The notes beneath the pieces were generated by a model. The model searched no databases and was not told the origin of the DNA. It saw only the letters and a program-made list of their open reading frames with translations. A DNA stretch of 64,000 bases from Paracrocinitomix mangrovi (GTDB lineage Bacteria; Bacteroidota; Bacteroidia; Flavobacteriales_D; Crocinitomicaceae): NCBI RefSeq assembly GCF_019740355.2, contig NZ_CP091819.1, positions 310,001 to 374,000 on the forward strand, written 5' to 3'. The first letter of the stretch is position 1; each line of letters opens with the position of its first letter. This document shows positions 29,204 to 37,666 of the stretch, piece by piece. The translations under genes were made by a program, and so were the position numbers.

Positions 29204-29749
29204 TCAAAGTTCAAATTTGGTCTTATAATCATTGATGCTTTTTTGTATGATTTCTTTTGCTAATTGGGCATTTTGGAAATCTTCAACTTCAACGGTTTTA
29301 TTCTCCAGTTTTTTGTAATCCTCAAAGAAGTTTTTAAGCTCTTTAATAAAGTGATTTGGTAGTTCTGAGATGTCGTTAATATGATTTACACTCATGTCGT
29401 TTTCAGCAACGGCAATTATTTTGTCATCTAATTCTCCTCCATCTAACATTCGCATTACGCCTATAACTTTAGCTGATACAAGGCACATTGGAACAATGGT
29501 TATTTGAGATAGAACTAAAATATCCAGAGGATCTTTATCGTCACAATAGGTTTGTGGGATAAAACCGTAATTCGCCGGGTAATACATAGATGAGTAAAGT
29601 ACCCTATCCATTAATAAAAGACCGCTTTCTTTGTCTAGTTCGTATTTAGCTCTGGTATTAGCTGGAATTTCAATGATGGCATTTACAAAATCAGGTTGTC
29701 TTTCTCCAACATTTACTTTGTGCCAGGGATTTGTGTGATCTATTTTCAT
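29204..29749 (-). CDS. ppa: Inorganic pyrophosphatase (family I)
   Basis: 181 aa, the expected length for the soluble hexameric enzyme. The metal-binding signature is [11 protein letters not shown], preceded by [17 protein letters not shown] and followed by [20 protein letters not shown]. It hydrolyses pyrophosphate from biosynthesis to pull those reactions forward. Start at ATG 29749. A terminator of the upstream mscS gene separates the two, so it is likely a single-gene unit. Confidence 0.95.
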   Translation of the reverse strand: MKIDHTNPWHKVNVGERQPDFVNAIIEIPANTRAKYELDKESGLLLMDRVLYSSMYYPANYGFIPQTYCDDKDPLDILVLSQITIVPMCLVSAKVIGVMRMLDGGELDDKIIAVAENDMSVNHINDISELPNHFIKELKNFFEDYKKLENKTVEVEDFQNAQLAKEIIQKSINDYKTKFEL

Positions 29750-29766
29750 TTTTAGTAAATAAAAAA

Positions 29767-29785
29767 GGGAATGAAATTCATTCCC
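29767..29785 (-). terminator. Rho-independent terminator after the MscS-type gene
   Basis: Perfect inverted repeat GGGAATGAA-A-TTCATTCCC, followed on minus by six T. It lies 9 bp after the mscS stop and ahead of ppa. Confidence 0.88.
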
Positions 29786-29794
29786 TAAGTTTTG

Positions 29795-30664
29795 TTATTT
29801 GTTATGTAAGTGAACATCCATTTGTGGGAAAGGGATGTTTAGTCCTTCTTTACCAAACTCTTCATATATCTTTTGGTTCATCTTAAAATGCACTTCCCAA
29901 TAATCTTCTGTTTTGGCCCAAACTCTTAGTGTGATGTTAACTGAACTGTCTGCTAATGCTCCTAAACCAATGAATGGTGCGGGATCTTGAAGTATTTTTT
30001 CATCTTCAGAAATAAATCTTTGAAGCACTTTTACTGCGTCCTGATAACTGTCTCCATAAGCAATTCCTACAACAAAATCTACTCTTCTATTTTTTTGCAT
30101 GGTGAAGTTTGTAATGTTTCCATTTGCCATTGCTCCGTTAGGAACAATGACAGTTTTGTTGTCAACTGTTAATAGTACAGTGTTGAATATTTGAATCTCA
30201 TAAACAACTCCTTCTTCTCCTTGAGCTTTGATGTAATCACCAACTTTATAAGGTCTGAAAACTAGAATCATAACGCCTCCGGCAAAATTTCCAAGGGTTC
30301 CTGAAAATGCCATACCTATAGCTAAACCGGCGGCACCAATTAAAGCAACAAAGGATGTCATTTCTACCCCCAATTGACCTAAAGCAGATACAACAACTAG
30401 GATTCGTAAAGTGTTGCCAACTAAGCTTTTTAAGAATTTTTTTAGGGAAACATCAAATTCTTTTTTGTCGAGTGCTTTGCCTATCATTTTGGTGATTCTC
30501 TTTGCTAAGAAAAATCCAATGAATAATACTGCTAAAGCAATTGCCAGGTTGATTCCCCATTCTTGAAGTTTGTCTAGAATTGAGTGCCAGCTGAATTGAT
30601 ATGATCCACTTCCTTCAACTACTTCTGAGGTTGTAGTGGCTAATGAATCTGCATCTTGTAACAT
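29795..30664 (-). CDS. MscS-family small-conductance mechanosensitive channel
   Basis: 289 aa. Three membrane helices (about 35-55, 78-97 and 100-130); the third is Gly/Ala-rich (LIGAAGLAIGMAFSGTLGNFAGGVM), the pore-lining pattern of MscS. The cytoplasmic beta domain follows, with VFRPYKVGDYI, VDNKTVIVPNGAMANGNITNFT and a final MDVHLHNK. It opens on membrane tension to release solutes under osmotic downshift. Single gene, divergent from the imelysin operon. Confidence 0.93.
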   Translation of the reverse strand: MLQDADSLATTTSEVVEGSGSYQFSWHSILDKLQEWGINLAIALAVLFIGFFLAKRITKMIGKALDKKEFDVSLKKFLKSLVGNTLRILVVVSALGQLGVEMTSFVALIGAAGLAIGMAFSGTLGNFAGGVMILVFRPYKVGDYIKAQGEEGVVYEIQIFNTVLLTVDNKTVIVPNGAMANGNITNFTMQKNRRVDFVVGIAYGDSYQDAVKVLQRFISEDEKILQDPAPFIGLGALADSSVNITLRVWAKTEDYWEVHFKMNQKIYEEFGKEGLNIPFPQMDVHLHNK

Positions 30665-30859
30665 AGTAGTGTGATTTTAAATAAAGAACAAAATTATTGG
30701 TTTTAAGTGCTTGATTTGAAATAATTCAGTTTGATTTTTAACAATTAAGCTGCTATTAAGATTAAATAATTAGTTGAACAGAAAAATGAATAAAAATATA
30801 TTGTTTTTAATAATTGAAAAACAACACTATAGAGTTGTTGTTTAGAATCATTATAAATA

Positions 30860-30881
30860 AAATACCACAAAAAAGGTATTT
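30860..30881. promoter_or_regulatory. Perfect inverted repeat at the imelysin operon promoter (operator candidate)
   Basis: AAATACC (30860-30866), 8 bp AT-rich spacer, GGTATTT (30875-30881). The right arm overlaps the -33 element, so a dimeric regulator bound here would block or recruit polymerase. With iron-type genes downstream, an iron-responsive repressor is the natural suspect, but the half-site does not look like a standard Fur box. Confidence 0.55.
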
Positions 30882-30909
30882 CAAAATAAATATCTCAACG
30901 GTAGTTTTG
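30879..30909 (+). promoter_or_regulatory. Promoter of the imelysin / di-heme oxidase operon
   Basis: -33 TTTC (30879-30882) and -7 TAGTTTTG (30902-30909), separated by about 20 bp; the transcript would begin about 17-20 bp before the ATG at 30933. Confidence 0.6.
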
Positions 30910-30932
30910 TGCACTCAACAATTAACTAAACA

Positions 30933-32105
30933 ATGAAAATATTTATTCCAATTTTAACAATCACTGCATTGATGGCTACTACTTCATGCAAAAAACAAAA
31001 AGTAAATAACCTTAAAGAGGATTTTAAAAACAATTATTCAGAGATAGTATATGCAAACTATCAAGATGCTTATCAGGATGCACAGTCACTACAAAATTCA
31101 ATTATTGATTTTGTAGATAATCCTTCTGAGGCAAGTCATCAAGATGCTAAACAGGTTTGGTTACAAGCAAGAGAGTCGTATGGAACTACAGAAGCTTTCA
31201 GGTTTTCTGGTGGTCCTATTGATGATGAAGATGGACCGGAAGGGGAGTTGAATGCCTGGCCATTAGATGAGGCATTTGTAGATTATGTAGAGGGAAATGC
31301 ATTAAGTGGAATCATTAATAATTCTGCGATTACAATTGATGCAGCAACTTTAAGATCCATGAATGAAGAAGGAGGTGAAACCAATATCAGTATAGGTTAT
31401 CACGCTATCGAATTTCTGTTATGGGGTCAAGATGATGCTAATACGTCATTAAAAACAGCAGGCGATAGACCTTATACTGATTATGTTGTTGGTTCTGGGG
31501 GTACAGCTGATAACCAGGATAGAAGAGGCTTATATCTTAAAACTTGTGCGGCTATATTGGTAGAAGATTTAGCAAGTTTAGTTGATGAATGGAAAAATGG
31601 TGGTGCATATAGATCAACTTTCTTAGCACAGGATGCTGATTTAAGTATGCAGCATATCTTAACCGGAATAGGAGTATTGGCAAAATCTGAACTTGCTGGA
31701 GAAAGAATTTTTACGGCACTTGATAATCAAAATCAAGAAGATGAACATTCATGTTTTTCAGATAATACACACAGAGATATAATCTTGAATTTTGAAGGGA
31801 TTCAGCAAATTTACACTGGAATTTATATCAAAAATGATGGGTCTGAAGTTTCTGGAGTTGGTTTAAGCGATATTATTGATAAACAGGATAAAAAATTAAA
31901 TGCAGAATTAAGTGATTTGTTCACTGCTTGTGAAGCAAGTGTTAATTCAATATCTGTTCCTTTTGATGATGCTTTAACACAAGAAACTCCTGGTGGAACG
32001 GGTTCAATTAATGAATCTGTTGTAAATTTGAGAAAGCTAGGTGATAAAATTGCGGAAGCTGCAGCAGCTCTAGGTTTAACTATAGATACGTCATTACCAG
32101 AGTAG
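30933..32105 (+). CDS. Imelysin-family lipoprotein (peptidase M75-like)
   Basis: 390 aa. Lipoprotein signal with lipobox TTSC. The helical body carries the imelysin signature GYHAIEFLLWGQD (GxHxxE with H157 and E160) plus WLQARESYGTTEAFRFSGGPID, typical of the insulin-cleaving membrane protease/IrpA group. Members bind iron or help its uptake in the periplasm or at the surface; protease activity is doubtful for most. First gene of a three-gene operon (7 bp gap, then a 1-bp overlap) with a di-heme protein and a second imelysin. Confidence 0.9.
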   Translation: MKIFIPILTITALMATTSCKKQKVNNLKEDFKNNYSEIVYANYQDAYQDAQSLQNSIIDFVDNPSEASHQDAKQVWLQARESYGTTEAFRFSGGPIDDEDGPEGELNAWPLDEAFVDYVEGNALSGIINNSAITIDAATLRSMNEEGGETNISIGYHAIEFLLWGQDDANTSLKTAGDRPYTDYVVGSGGTADNQDRRGLYLKTCAAILVEDLASLVDEWKNGGAYRSTFLAQDADLSMQHILTGIGVLAKSELAGERIFTALDNQNQEDEHSCFSDNTHRDIILNFEGIQQIYTGIYIKNDGSEVSGVGLSDIIDKQDKKLNAELSDLFTACEASVNSISVPFDDALTQETPGGTGSINESVVNLRKLGDKIAEAAAALGLTIDTSLPE

Positions 32106-32112
32106 AAAAAAT

Positions 32113-33498
32113 ATGACCATAAAACCCCAAATATTCTTGCTTGCAGGCCTTTTATTGGTGGCTTGTAGAAAAGATCTTGATCATTATGATCAAGAGGAAT
32201 TGAGTGGTGGATATAACGGTACGGTTTTTTTAACATCTTCTGGGGCGTTTTCGCAACAAATGCCTGGGATTGGAGCTGATAAAGAGCTCCAATTCTTTGT
32301 TGGTAATAGTTTTTTTAATCAAAATTGGGTGTCGGCTCCTTCGTCAACTACCGCCAGAGATGGTCTAGGTCCCTTGTTTAATGCGCGTTCTTGTTCGGCG
32401 TGTCATTTTCAAGATGGAAGAGGAGAGCCGGTTCAAGATTTAGGTGACAATTCAAATGGCTTTTTACTAAGGCTAAGTGTACCTGGTGAAGGAGTTCATG
32501 GAGAGCCTTTGCCTGATCCTGTGTACGGTCCTCAATTCAATGATTTGGCGGTAAGTAATGCATTGGATGAGGGTGATATTTTTGTTACTTATGAATATAT
32601 ATCCGGCACTTATGAAGACGGAACACCTTATGAGCTTAGAAAGCCTTTTTATTATGTGAGTAATCTCAATTATGGAAGTATTGCTTCAAATGTTATGATG
32701 TCTCCTCGAATTGGGCAGCAAATGATAGGGTTGGGGTTATTGGAAGCTATTGATGAACAAGATATTTTAGCGCTGGCAGATGAAGCAGATGTTGATGGTG
32801 ATGGAATTTCAGGTAAGCCAAATTATGTTTGGGATTTCCAAAGTGAATCAGAGAAAATGGGGAGATTTGGATGGAAATCAGGTCACCCTTCTGTGATGCA
32901 GCAGGTAGCAGGAGCTTTAATTGGTGATTTAGGGATAAAATCAAACTTATTTGATACTGAGAATCATTCTGCTGCACAATCAAATTTGGATACTTTGCCT
33001 GATGGAGGGATAGTTGAAATAGAGGAGGATGATTTTGGAAAACTGGTGCTGTACTGCAGTTCGTTGGCTGTTCCGGCTAGAAGAAATGTGGATGATGAAT
33101 CTGTTGTAAGAGGACGAGAGTTGTTCAGAAGCCTAGATTGTGCAAAATGTCATACAGTGGCTTTTAATACTGGAAATTCGCATTATCTGAGCTATTTGAA
33201 TAATCAAACAATTCATCCGTATTCAGATTTGTTGTTGCACGATATGGGACCTGGATTGGCTGATAATAGACCTGATTTTAAAGCTAATGGACAGGAATGG
33301 AGAACCCAGCCTTTGTGGGGGATCGGCTTAATTTCAATTGTCAATGGTCATACTTTTTTCTTGCATGATGGCAGAGCAAGAAGTTTGGAAGAGGCCATAC
33401 TATGGCACGGAGGAGAGGCGGAAAATGCTAAAAATCAGTTCAAATCTCTCGAATCTTCTGATAGACAGGCATTAATAGATTATTTAAATTCACTTTAA
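32113..33498 (+). CDS. Di-heme oxidoreductase-like lipoprotein (DHOR/DUF1111 family)
   Basis: 461 aa. Signal with lipobox LVAC. Two c-type heme motifs are visible: CSACH in NARSCSACHFQDGRGEP, and CAKCH in LFRSLDCAKCHTV, both CxxCH. Late landmarks are QPLWGIGLI, HDGRARSLEEAILWHGGEAE and DRQALIDYLNSL. The family resembles di-heme cytochrome c peroxidases and is often next to imelysin genes, as here. It probably passes electrons in the periplasm, perhaps for iron reduction; that is inference. Last base of its TAA is the first base of the next gene. Confidence 0.9.
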   Translation: MTIKPQIFLLAGLLLVACRKDLDHYDQEELSGGYNGTVFLTSSGAFSQQMPGIGADKELQFFVGNSFFNQNWVSAPSSTTARDGLGPLFNARSCSACHFQDGRGEPVQDLGDNSNGFLLRLSVPGEGVHGEPLPDPVYGPQFNDLAVSNALDEGDIFVTYEYISGTYEDGTPYELRKPFYYVSNLNYGSIASNVMMSPRIGQQMIGLGLLEAIDEQDILALADEADVDGDGISGKPNYVWDFQSESEKMGRFGWKSGHPSVMQQVAGALIGDLGIKSNLFDTENHSAAQSNLDTLPDGGIVEIEEDDFGKLVLYCSSLAVPARRNVDDESVVRGRELFRSLDCAKCHTVAFNTGNSHYLSYLNNQTIHPYSDLLLHDMGPGLADNRPDFKANGQEWRTQPLWGIGLISIVNGHTFFLHDGRARSLEEAILWHGGEAENAKNQFKSLESSDRQALIDYLNSL

Positions 33499-34523
33499 TG
33501 AGATTTTCTTTTTTAGTTTTTTTGATCTTCCTAATTGGTTTTAGTTCATGTAAAAAAAGTCGATTTAAAAGGAGTGATTTTCTACAAGAATTTTATGATT
33601 ATAAAGTGAAGCCAGACCTGCTTAATTTGAATTCACAAGTATTTGATTTACAAAATAAATGGTTAGATTACTTAAATAATCAAAGTAATAGTAATTTTGA
33701 TTTATTCAAAGATCAGTTTGATTTAACTTTTGCTGCTATTGATAATGCGACTTTTTATAATTTGGGGGATATTTCTCAAACCTATATTTACAATAAATTC
33801 AATAAGTCGGGGATTGATACAGTAAACGCCTGGGGTTTTTATGCTGATAATACAGTTGTTACAACATCTGCAGTTGCTTCTTTACCTAATAATCAAAAAG
33901 GATTTTATTTTATTGAATATCTGGTGTTTAGCGATTTTTCTCAGGATTCATTATCAAGTTTGAAATACCAAAGTTGGATTTCTTCTTGTATTGAGGATTT
34001 GTCAAACAATGTTGGAGATTTGGAGTTTTCCTGGAGTATCTACGAAAAAAACTTTACATCTAACACAGATGATGGTGTCAGTGGGTCATTTAATGTTGTT
34101 TGCAATAGAATTATTCATTCATTGGAAGATTTGATTGATAAGCGCCTAAATCCGGTATTGGAAGCAATGGATACTGATCAGATAATAGGAGGGAATTCAG
34201 GTAATGGGTTGAAAAGCGTTAAGCGATTGTTCTTTCAATTAGAAGCGGTTTATCTGGGGAATGGAGATCAACAATTTAATGCCATTCATAATTATTTAAA
34301 AAAGAAAGATAAAAAGCTAGCGGATTCAGTAACGGAGCGGTTTTCCGACATCTCTTCAGATTTAAATTCAATGAATAATGAAATGGAATGGTATCTGTTG
34401 AATGATGTTGCTGCTTTAGAATCATTGAAACAGAAATTAACTGATTTGTTAGTAGTTTTTAAGTTGGATGTTACCAATGCAATGGGGGTGATTTTAACTT
34501 TTGGAGATACAGATGGTGATTAA
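33498..34523 (+). CDS. Imelysin-like lipoprotein with the signature His replaced
   Basis: 341 aa. Lipobox GFSSC. Helical, same overall layout as the first gene of the operon, including a C-terminal helical repeat. The position of GYHAIEFLLW reads GFYFIEYLVF (135-144), so the conserved His is Tyr 137 while the Glu (E140) is kept. Metal binding at that site is likely changed. It may be a structural or scaffold partner of the intact imelysin and the di-heme protein. Assignment rests on position and pattern, not on the motif. Confidence 0.75.
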   Translation: MRFSFLVFLIFLIGFSSCKKSRFKRSDFLQEFYDYKVKPDLLNLNSQVFDLQNKWLDYLNNQSNSNFDLFKDQFDLTFAAIDNATFYNLGDISQTYIYNKFNKSGIDTVNAWGFYADNTVVTTSAVASLPNNQKGFYFIEYLVFSDFSQDSLSSLKYQSWISSCIEDLSNNVGDLEFSWSIYEKNFTSNTDDGVSGSFNVVCNRIIHSLEDLIDKRLNPVLEAMDTDQIIGGNSGNGLKSVKRLFFQLEAVYLGNGDQQFNAIHNYLKKKDKKLADSVTERFSDISSDLNSMNNEMEWYLLNDVAALESLKQKLTDLLVVFKLDVTNAMGVILTFGDTDGD

Positions 34524-34592
34524 ATTAGTGTTTTTTAATTAATTGATAATCAGTGTTTAATAACTGTTTTAAAATAAATTTTCAATTTTTTA

Positions 34593-34625
34593 TTTGGAAT
34601 TAAAATTAATTCTGTTTTACCTTTG
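34593..34625 (+). promoter_or_regulatory. Promoter of the methionine operon leader
   Basis: -33 TTTG (34593-34596), 21 bp, -7 TACCTTTG (34618-34625). Transcription would start near 34632, giving about 325 nt of leader before metX. Confidence 0.75.
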
Positions 34626-34659
34626 TCGCGTCGATTGCGGTTCTCGTAACTTGTGGTCG

Positions 34660-34771
34660 ATTTATAAAGAAGAGGCGAGAGATCAGGCTCGTTGACCCTC
34701 TGGCAACCCTCAAGAAGGACTTGAAAGGTGCCAATTCCTGCCTCCCGATTAAAAGGGATGGAAATATAAAT
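34660..34771 (+). promoter_or_regulatory. SAM-I riboswitch
   Basis: Closing stem P1 is ATTTATA (34660-34666) with TATAAAT (34765-34771). Inside are the SAM-I landmarks in order: AAGAAGAGGCGAGAGATCAG, CTCGTTGACCCTCTGGCAACC (the GCAACC element), GGTGCCAATTCCTGCC, and a P4 hairpin with CCC/GGG arms. The aptamer senses S-adenosylmethionine and lowers expression when it is high. No T-tract terminator directly follows P1; instead a poly-Cys leader ORF starts 11 nt later, so the expression platform is unusual. Confidence 0.93.
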
Positions 34772-34781
34772 TGGAAACAAG

Positions 34782-34886
34782 ATGACAATTTACATTCAAA
34801 ATCAGGTTTTAAAAAGTTCATTATCTAACGCATTAATGCGTCATTTTAATTGTTGCTGTTGTAGCACTTGCATGTGCTGTTGTTAG
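34782..34886 (+). CDS. Cys/Met-rich leader peptide (probable attenuator)
   Basis: A 34-codon ORF between the SAM-I aptamer and metX, ATG 34782 to TAG 34886. The first 23 residues are ordinary (ending NALMRHFN); the last 11 are CCCCSTCMCCC: eight Cys, one Met, one Ser, one Thr, with four Cys codons in a row at 34851-34862 and three at 34875-34883. A shorter start at ATG 34836 would still cover the run. This is what a ribosome-stalling leader that senses cysteine/methionine supply looks like. ACGCATTAATGCGT (34828-34841) overlaps the inner ATG, AGCAC/GTGCT (34863-34878) lies in the Cys run, and GAAGTG/CACTTC (34916-34931) follows the stop. Confidence 0.8.
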   Translation: MTIYIQNQVLKSSLSNALMRHFNCCCCSTCMCCC

Positions 34887-34915
34887 TCTGAAACAATAGT
34901 CCAAGTATCGTTCAG

Positions 34916-34931
34916 GAAGTGTAATCACTTC
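34916..34931 (+). promoter_or_regulatory. Hairpin between leader peptide and metX
   Basis: GAAGTG-TAAT-CACTTC, a perfect 6-bp stem, 30 nt after the leader stop and 28 nt before the metX ATG. The following bases lack a strong T-run, so it is a weak terminator at best, or part of an anti-terminator or start-occluding structure controlled by leader translation. Confidence 0.5.
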
Positions 34932-34958
34932 TAAAATCAACCTTTATAAACAATTAAA

Positions 34959-35993
34959 ATGTTAGAATACTATATACATAATCAAGAGTTTGCGTTTGAG
35001 TCTGGCGAAAAGTTAGATCACTTAAAAATTGCATATCAAATTATCGGAAATCCTGAAGCTAAAAAGTTGATATGGGTTTGTCATGCATTGTCGGGGAATA
35101 CAGATGTCCTGGATTGGTGGGGAGGTTTGTTTGGGATAAATAGACTGTTTGATCCTTCAGAATATAAGATTGTTTGTGCAAATGTGCTAGGGTCTTGCTA
35201 TGGTTCAACCGGGCCGGATGATTTTGAGGAAGGATCAGTGTTTCCTTTGGTGACAATCAGAGACATGGTTAATGCGCATGAGGTCCTTCGCAAGGTGTTG
35301 GGAATTGAAAGGGTGGATGTCTTAATTGGTGCTTCTCTTGGTGGGCAACAGGCTTTGGAATGGTCTATTCAAAATCCGGAATTTTCTGATCATTTGATTT
35401 TGATAGCTACAAATGCTGTGCATTCTCCTTATGGAAGAGGTTTTAATGAAGCTCAGCGAATGGCATTAAAGGCTGATCCAACATTTGGACAAGAAAATGG
35501 AGGAAAGCAAGGTTTGGCTGCTGCCAGAGCAATTGCAATGCTTTCATACAGGTCTTATAATGATTTTAGCATAAAACAGGCAGACACAGAAGGGCGAATA
35601 AATGATTTTAATGCTTCTTCCTATTTGAATTATCAAGGATCAAAATTCATTGAAAGGTTTCAGGCTAAGTCATATTATGTCTTGTCAAAATCCATGGATA
35701 GTCATGATGTAGGAAGGGAGAGAGGAGGAGTTGAGAAGGCTTTAAAGCTGATCAGTGCCAAAACATTAGTTGTTGCTGTTGATTCTGATGTATTGTTTCC
35801 TCAGTTGGAGCAGAAAAGGTTGGTTGAGGGGATTCCTGATGCAGTTTTAGGCTTTATTAAATCGCCTTATGGGCATGATGCTTTTTTGATAGAATATGAG
35901 CAGTTAAGCGGGATAATAAAAGACTTTTTATACAATGATTTTAAAATAAACAAACCAACTGTAGTGAAAACTACATTAAAAAATGTGAGATGA
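34959..35993 (+). CDS. metX: Homoserine O-acetyltransferase (MetX)
   Basis: 344 aa alpha/beta hydrolase-fold acyltransferase. Landmarks: CHALSGNTDVLDWWGGLFG (oxyanion region), NVLGSCYGSTGP, the nucleophile elbow GASLGGQQALEW (S126), a late VAVDSDVLFP (Asp) and YGHDAFLIE (His). It acetylates homoserine as the first committed step of methionine synthesis. The N-terminus is direct with no extra domain. The start follows the riboswitch/leader region, and the stop overlaps the next start by ATGA, so the two are coupled. Confidence 0.95.
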   Translation: MLEYYIHNQEFAFESGEKLDHLKIAYQIIGNPEAKKLIWVCHALSGNTDVLDWWGGLFGINRLFDPSEYKIVCANVLGSCYGSTGPDDFEEGSVFPLVTIRDMVNAHEVLRKVLGIERVDVLIGASLGGQQALEWSIQNPEFSDHLILIATNAVHSPYGRGFNEAQRMALKADPTFGQENGGKQGLAAARAIAMLSYRSYNDFSIKQADTEGRINDFNASSYLNYQGSKFIERFQAKSYYVLSKSMDSHDVGRERGGVEKALKLISAKTLVVAVDSDVLFPQLEQKRLVEGIPDAVLGFIKSPYGHDAFLIEYEQLSGIIKDFLYNDFKINKPTVVKTTLKNVR

Positions 35994-37222
35994 GAAAAGA
36001 ATTAAAAATAGGATTATTTGGATTTGGATGCGTGGGATCAGGGCTTTATGATGTGCTGAATAAGAGTAAGTTATTAAATGCTTCCATTGATAAAATAGTG
36101 GTTAAAGATCCTTTAAAGCAAAGGTCTTTGCCGGAAGATCAATTTTATTATGACCCCAATGTTATTCTTGATGATCCTGAAATAAATGTGGTGGTTGAAT
36201 TGATTGATGATGCTGATGCGGCATTTGATATCGTTACAAAGGCTTTTAAAAAAGGAAAACATGTGGTAAGTGCTAATAAAAAGATGATAGCAGAGCACTT
36301 GATTGAGTTGTTGACATTAAAAGATGAATATGGTGTTTCATTTTTATATGAGGCTTCTTCTTGCGCTAGTATACCGGTGATCAGAAACTTAGAAGAATAT
36401 TATAATAATGATAGTTTAGCGGGGATAGAAGGGATTTGTAACGGTACCACTAATTATATTTTGACCCGTTTGCAGAATGAATTAAAGTCTTTTGATGAAA
36501 TCTTAAAAGATGCGCAAGATGTAGGTTTTGCTGAATCTGATCCAACTTTAGATATTGATGGATTTGACAGTAAGTACAAGTTGCAAATTTTGATTTTGCA
36601 CACCTTTGGCTTGATTACACAGCCTGAGGAGGTATTGAATTTGGGGATTCGCTATATAAAACAAAGAGATATTCAATATGCCAAGGAAAAAGGTTTGCGT
36701 ATAAAGTTGGTTTCATTTGCTCGACGTATTGATGATAAGATTGTAGCATATGTAGCTCCACAAATAGTTGACGATCAGAATTTTGCTTTTGAAATCAATT
36801 ACGAGTTTAATGGGGTTTCTATTGAGGCATTGTTTTCTGATAAGCAAGTGTTTATAGGAAAGGGAGCGGGTAGTCATCCTACCGCTTCAGCAGTTCTTTC
36901 TGATGTTTCGGCTCTTCAGTTTGATTACAAATATGAATACAAAAAGTTTGATGAATGCAAAGCGCAAATGGCTAAAGATGCTATAGTGAAAGTGTTTGTA
37001 TCAACTGAACAAGTTGATTTGCTTGAAAAAGTTGATTTTATTGAAGTAGAAGAGGAGTTTGTTGCGGTAGATTATGCTTATAAAGTAGGAAGACTGAAGT
37101 TGTCGCAATTATCGCATACTTTTTACAGAGAAAATCCTGAATTGTTTATTTCTTTTTATGGAGATAATGACATTGAATTACTTTCTTTAAGAGAAGAATT
37201 TAAAGAATCTGTAACGGTATGA
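35990..37222 (+). CDS. hom: Homoserine dehydrogenase
   Basis: 410 aa. NAD(P)-binding fold at the N-terminus (FGFGCVGSGLYDVL), then VVELIDDADAAFDIV, GKHVVSANKKMIAEH, and catalytic-domain landmarks NGTTNYILTRL and ESDPTLDIDGFDSKYKLQIL. It reduces aspartate semialdehyde to homoserine, feeding MetX next door. The tail beyond about 330 (FVSTEQVDLLEKVDFIEVEE) may be a small regulatory domain, not clearly ACT. ATGA overlaps link it to metX before and the OsmC-like gene after. Confidence 0.93.
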   Translation: MRKELKIGLFGFGCVGSGLYDVLNKSKLLNASIDKIVVKDPLKQRSLPEDQFYYDPNVILDDPEINVVVELIDDADAAFDIVTKAFKKGKHVVSANKKMIAEHLIELLTLKDEYGVSFLYEASSCASIPVIRNLEEYYNNDSLAGIEGICNGTTNYILTRLQNELKSFDEILKDAQDVGFAESDPTLDIDGFDSKYKLQILILHTFGLITQPEEVLNLGIRYIKQRDIQYAKEKGLRIKLVSFARRIDDKIVAYVAPQIVDDQNFAFEINYEFNGVSIEALFSDKQVFIGKGAGSHPTASAVLSDVSALQFDYKYEYKKFDECKAQMAKDAIVKVFVSTEQVDLLEKVDFIEVEEEFVAVDYAYKVGRLKLSQLSHTFYRENPELFISFYGDNDIELLSLREEFKESVTV

Positions 37223-37632
37223 AAATTAAACTAGAAAGAATAGGTGAGCCATTTCATTTACTTGCTACAAATGAAGAAGGGGCTAAAATAGAATATGACG
37301 CTAAAGAAGATATTGGTGGGACAGGCAAAGGGTTTAGACCAATGCAGGCTGTGGCGAGCTCTTTAGCAGCTTGTTCGTCAATAGATGTTTTGCTCATTTT
37401 AAAAAAGCAGAAAATTGAATTAGAGTATTACAATGTGAGTGTTGAGGCAGAAAGAAGAGAGGAGCATCCAAGAGTGTTTACTCATATTCATTTAGAATTT
37501 GAGTTCAAAACAAATGGTCCGTCAGATAAACTTGAAAGAGCGGTAGGTTTAAGTGTTGACAAGTATTGTTCGGTGGCACGCATGCTGGAGTCTACCGTAA
37601 AAATAACTTCAAGTGTTAAGTTAGTACAATAG
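37219..37632 (+). CDS. OsmC-like peroxiredoxin-fold protein
   Basis: 137 aa. The two active-site cysteines of the OsmC/Ohr family are in place: C52 in LAACSSIDVL and C117 in VDKYCSVARML. The rest matches the short OsmC fold (YDAKEDIGGTGKGFRPMQAVASSLA). Members reduce organic hydroperoxides or sulfur species with lipoyl or thiol partners. Being coupled by ATGA to hom, inside a sulfur amino-acid operon, suggests it handles reactive sulfur or persulfide by-products of sulfhydrylation; that link is inference. Confidence 0.88.
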   Translation: MKIKLERIGEPFHLLATNEEGAKIEYDAKEDIGGTGKGFRPMQAVASSLAACSSIDVLLILKKQKIELEYYNVSVEAERREEHPRVFTHIHLEFEFKTNGPSDKLERAVGLSVDKYCSVARMLESTVKITSSVKLVQ

Positions 37633-37666
37633 TCATAACTATTTGAAAAATAAATTATTAATGTAA

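Noticed and set aside
30819-30845. AACAAC/GTTGTT inverted repeat upstream of the imelysin promoter
   Set aside because: The pairing is broken in the middle and lies in very AT-rich DNA; too weak to call beside the perfect repeat at 30860-30881.
34606-34821. Minus-strand ORFs across the methionine leader
   Set aside because: They read antisense through the SAM-I riboswitch, with no protein-like pattern.
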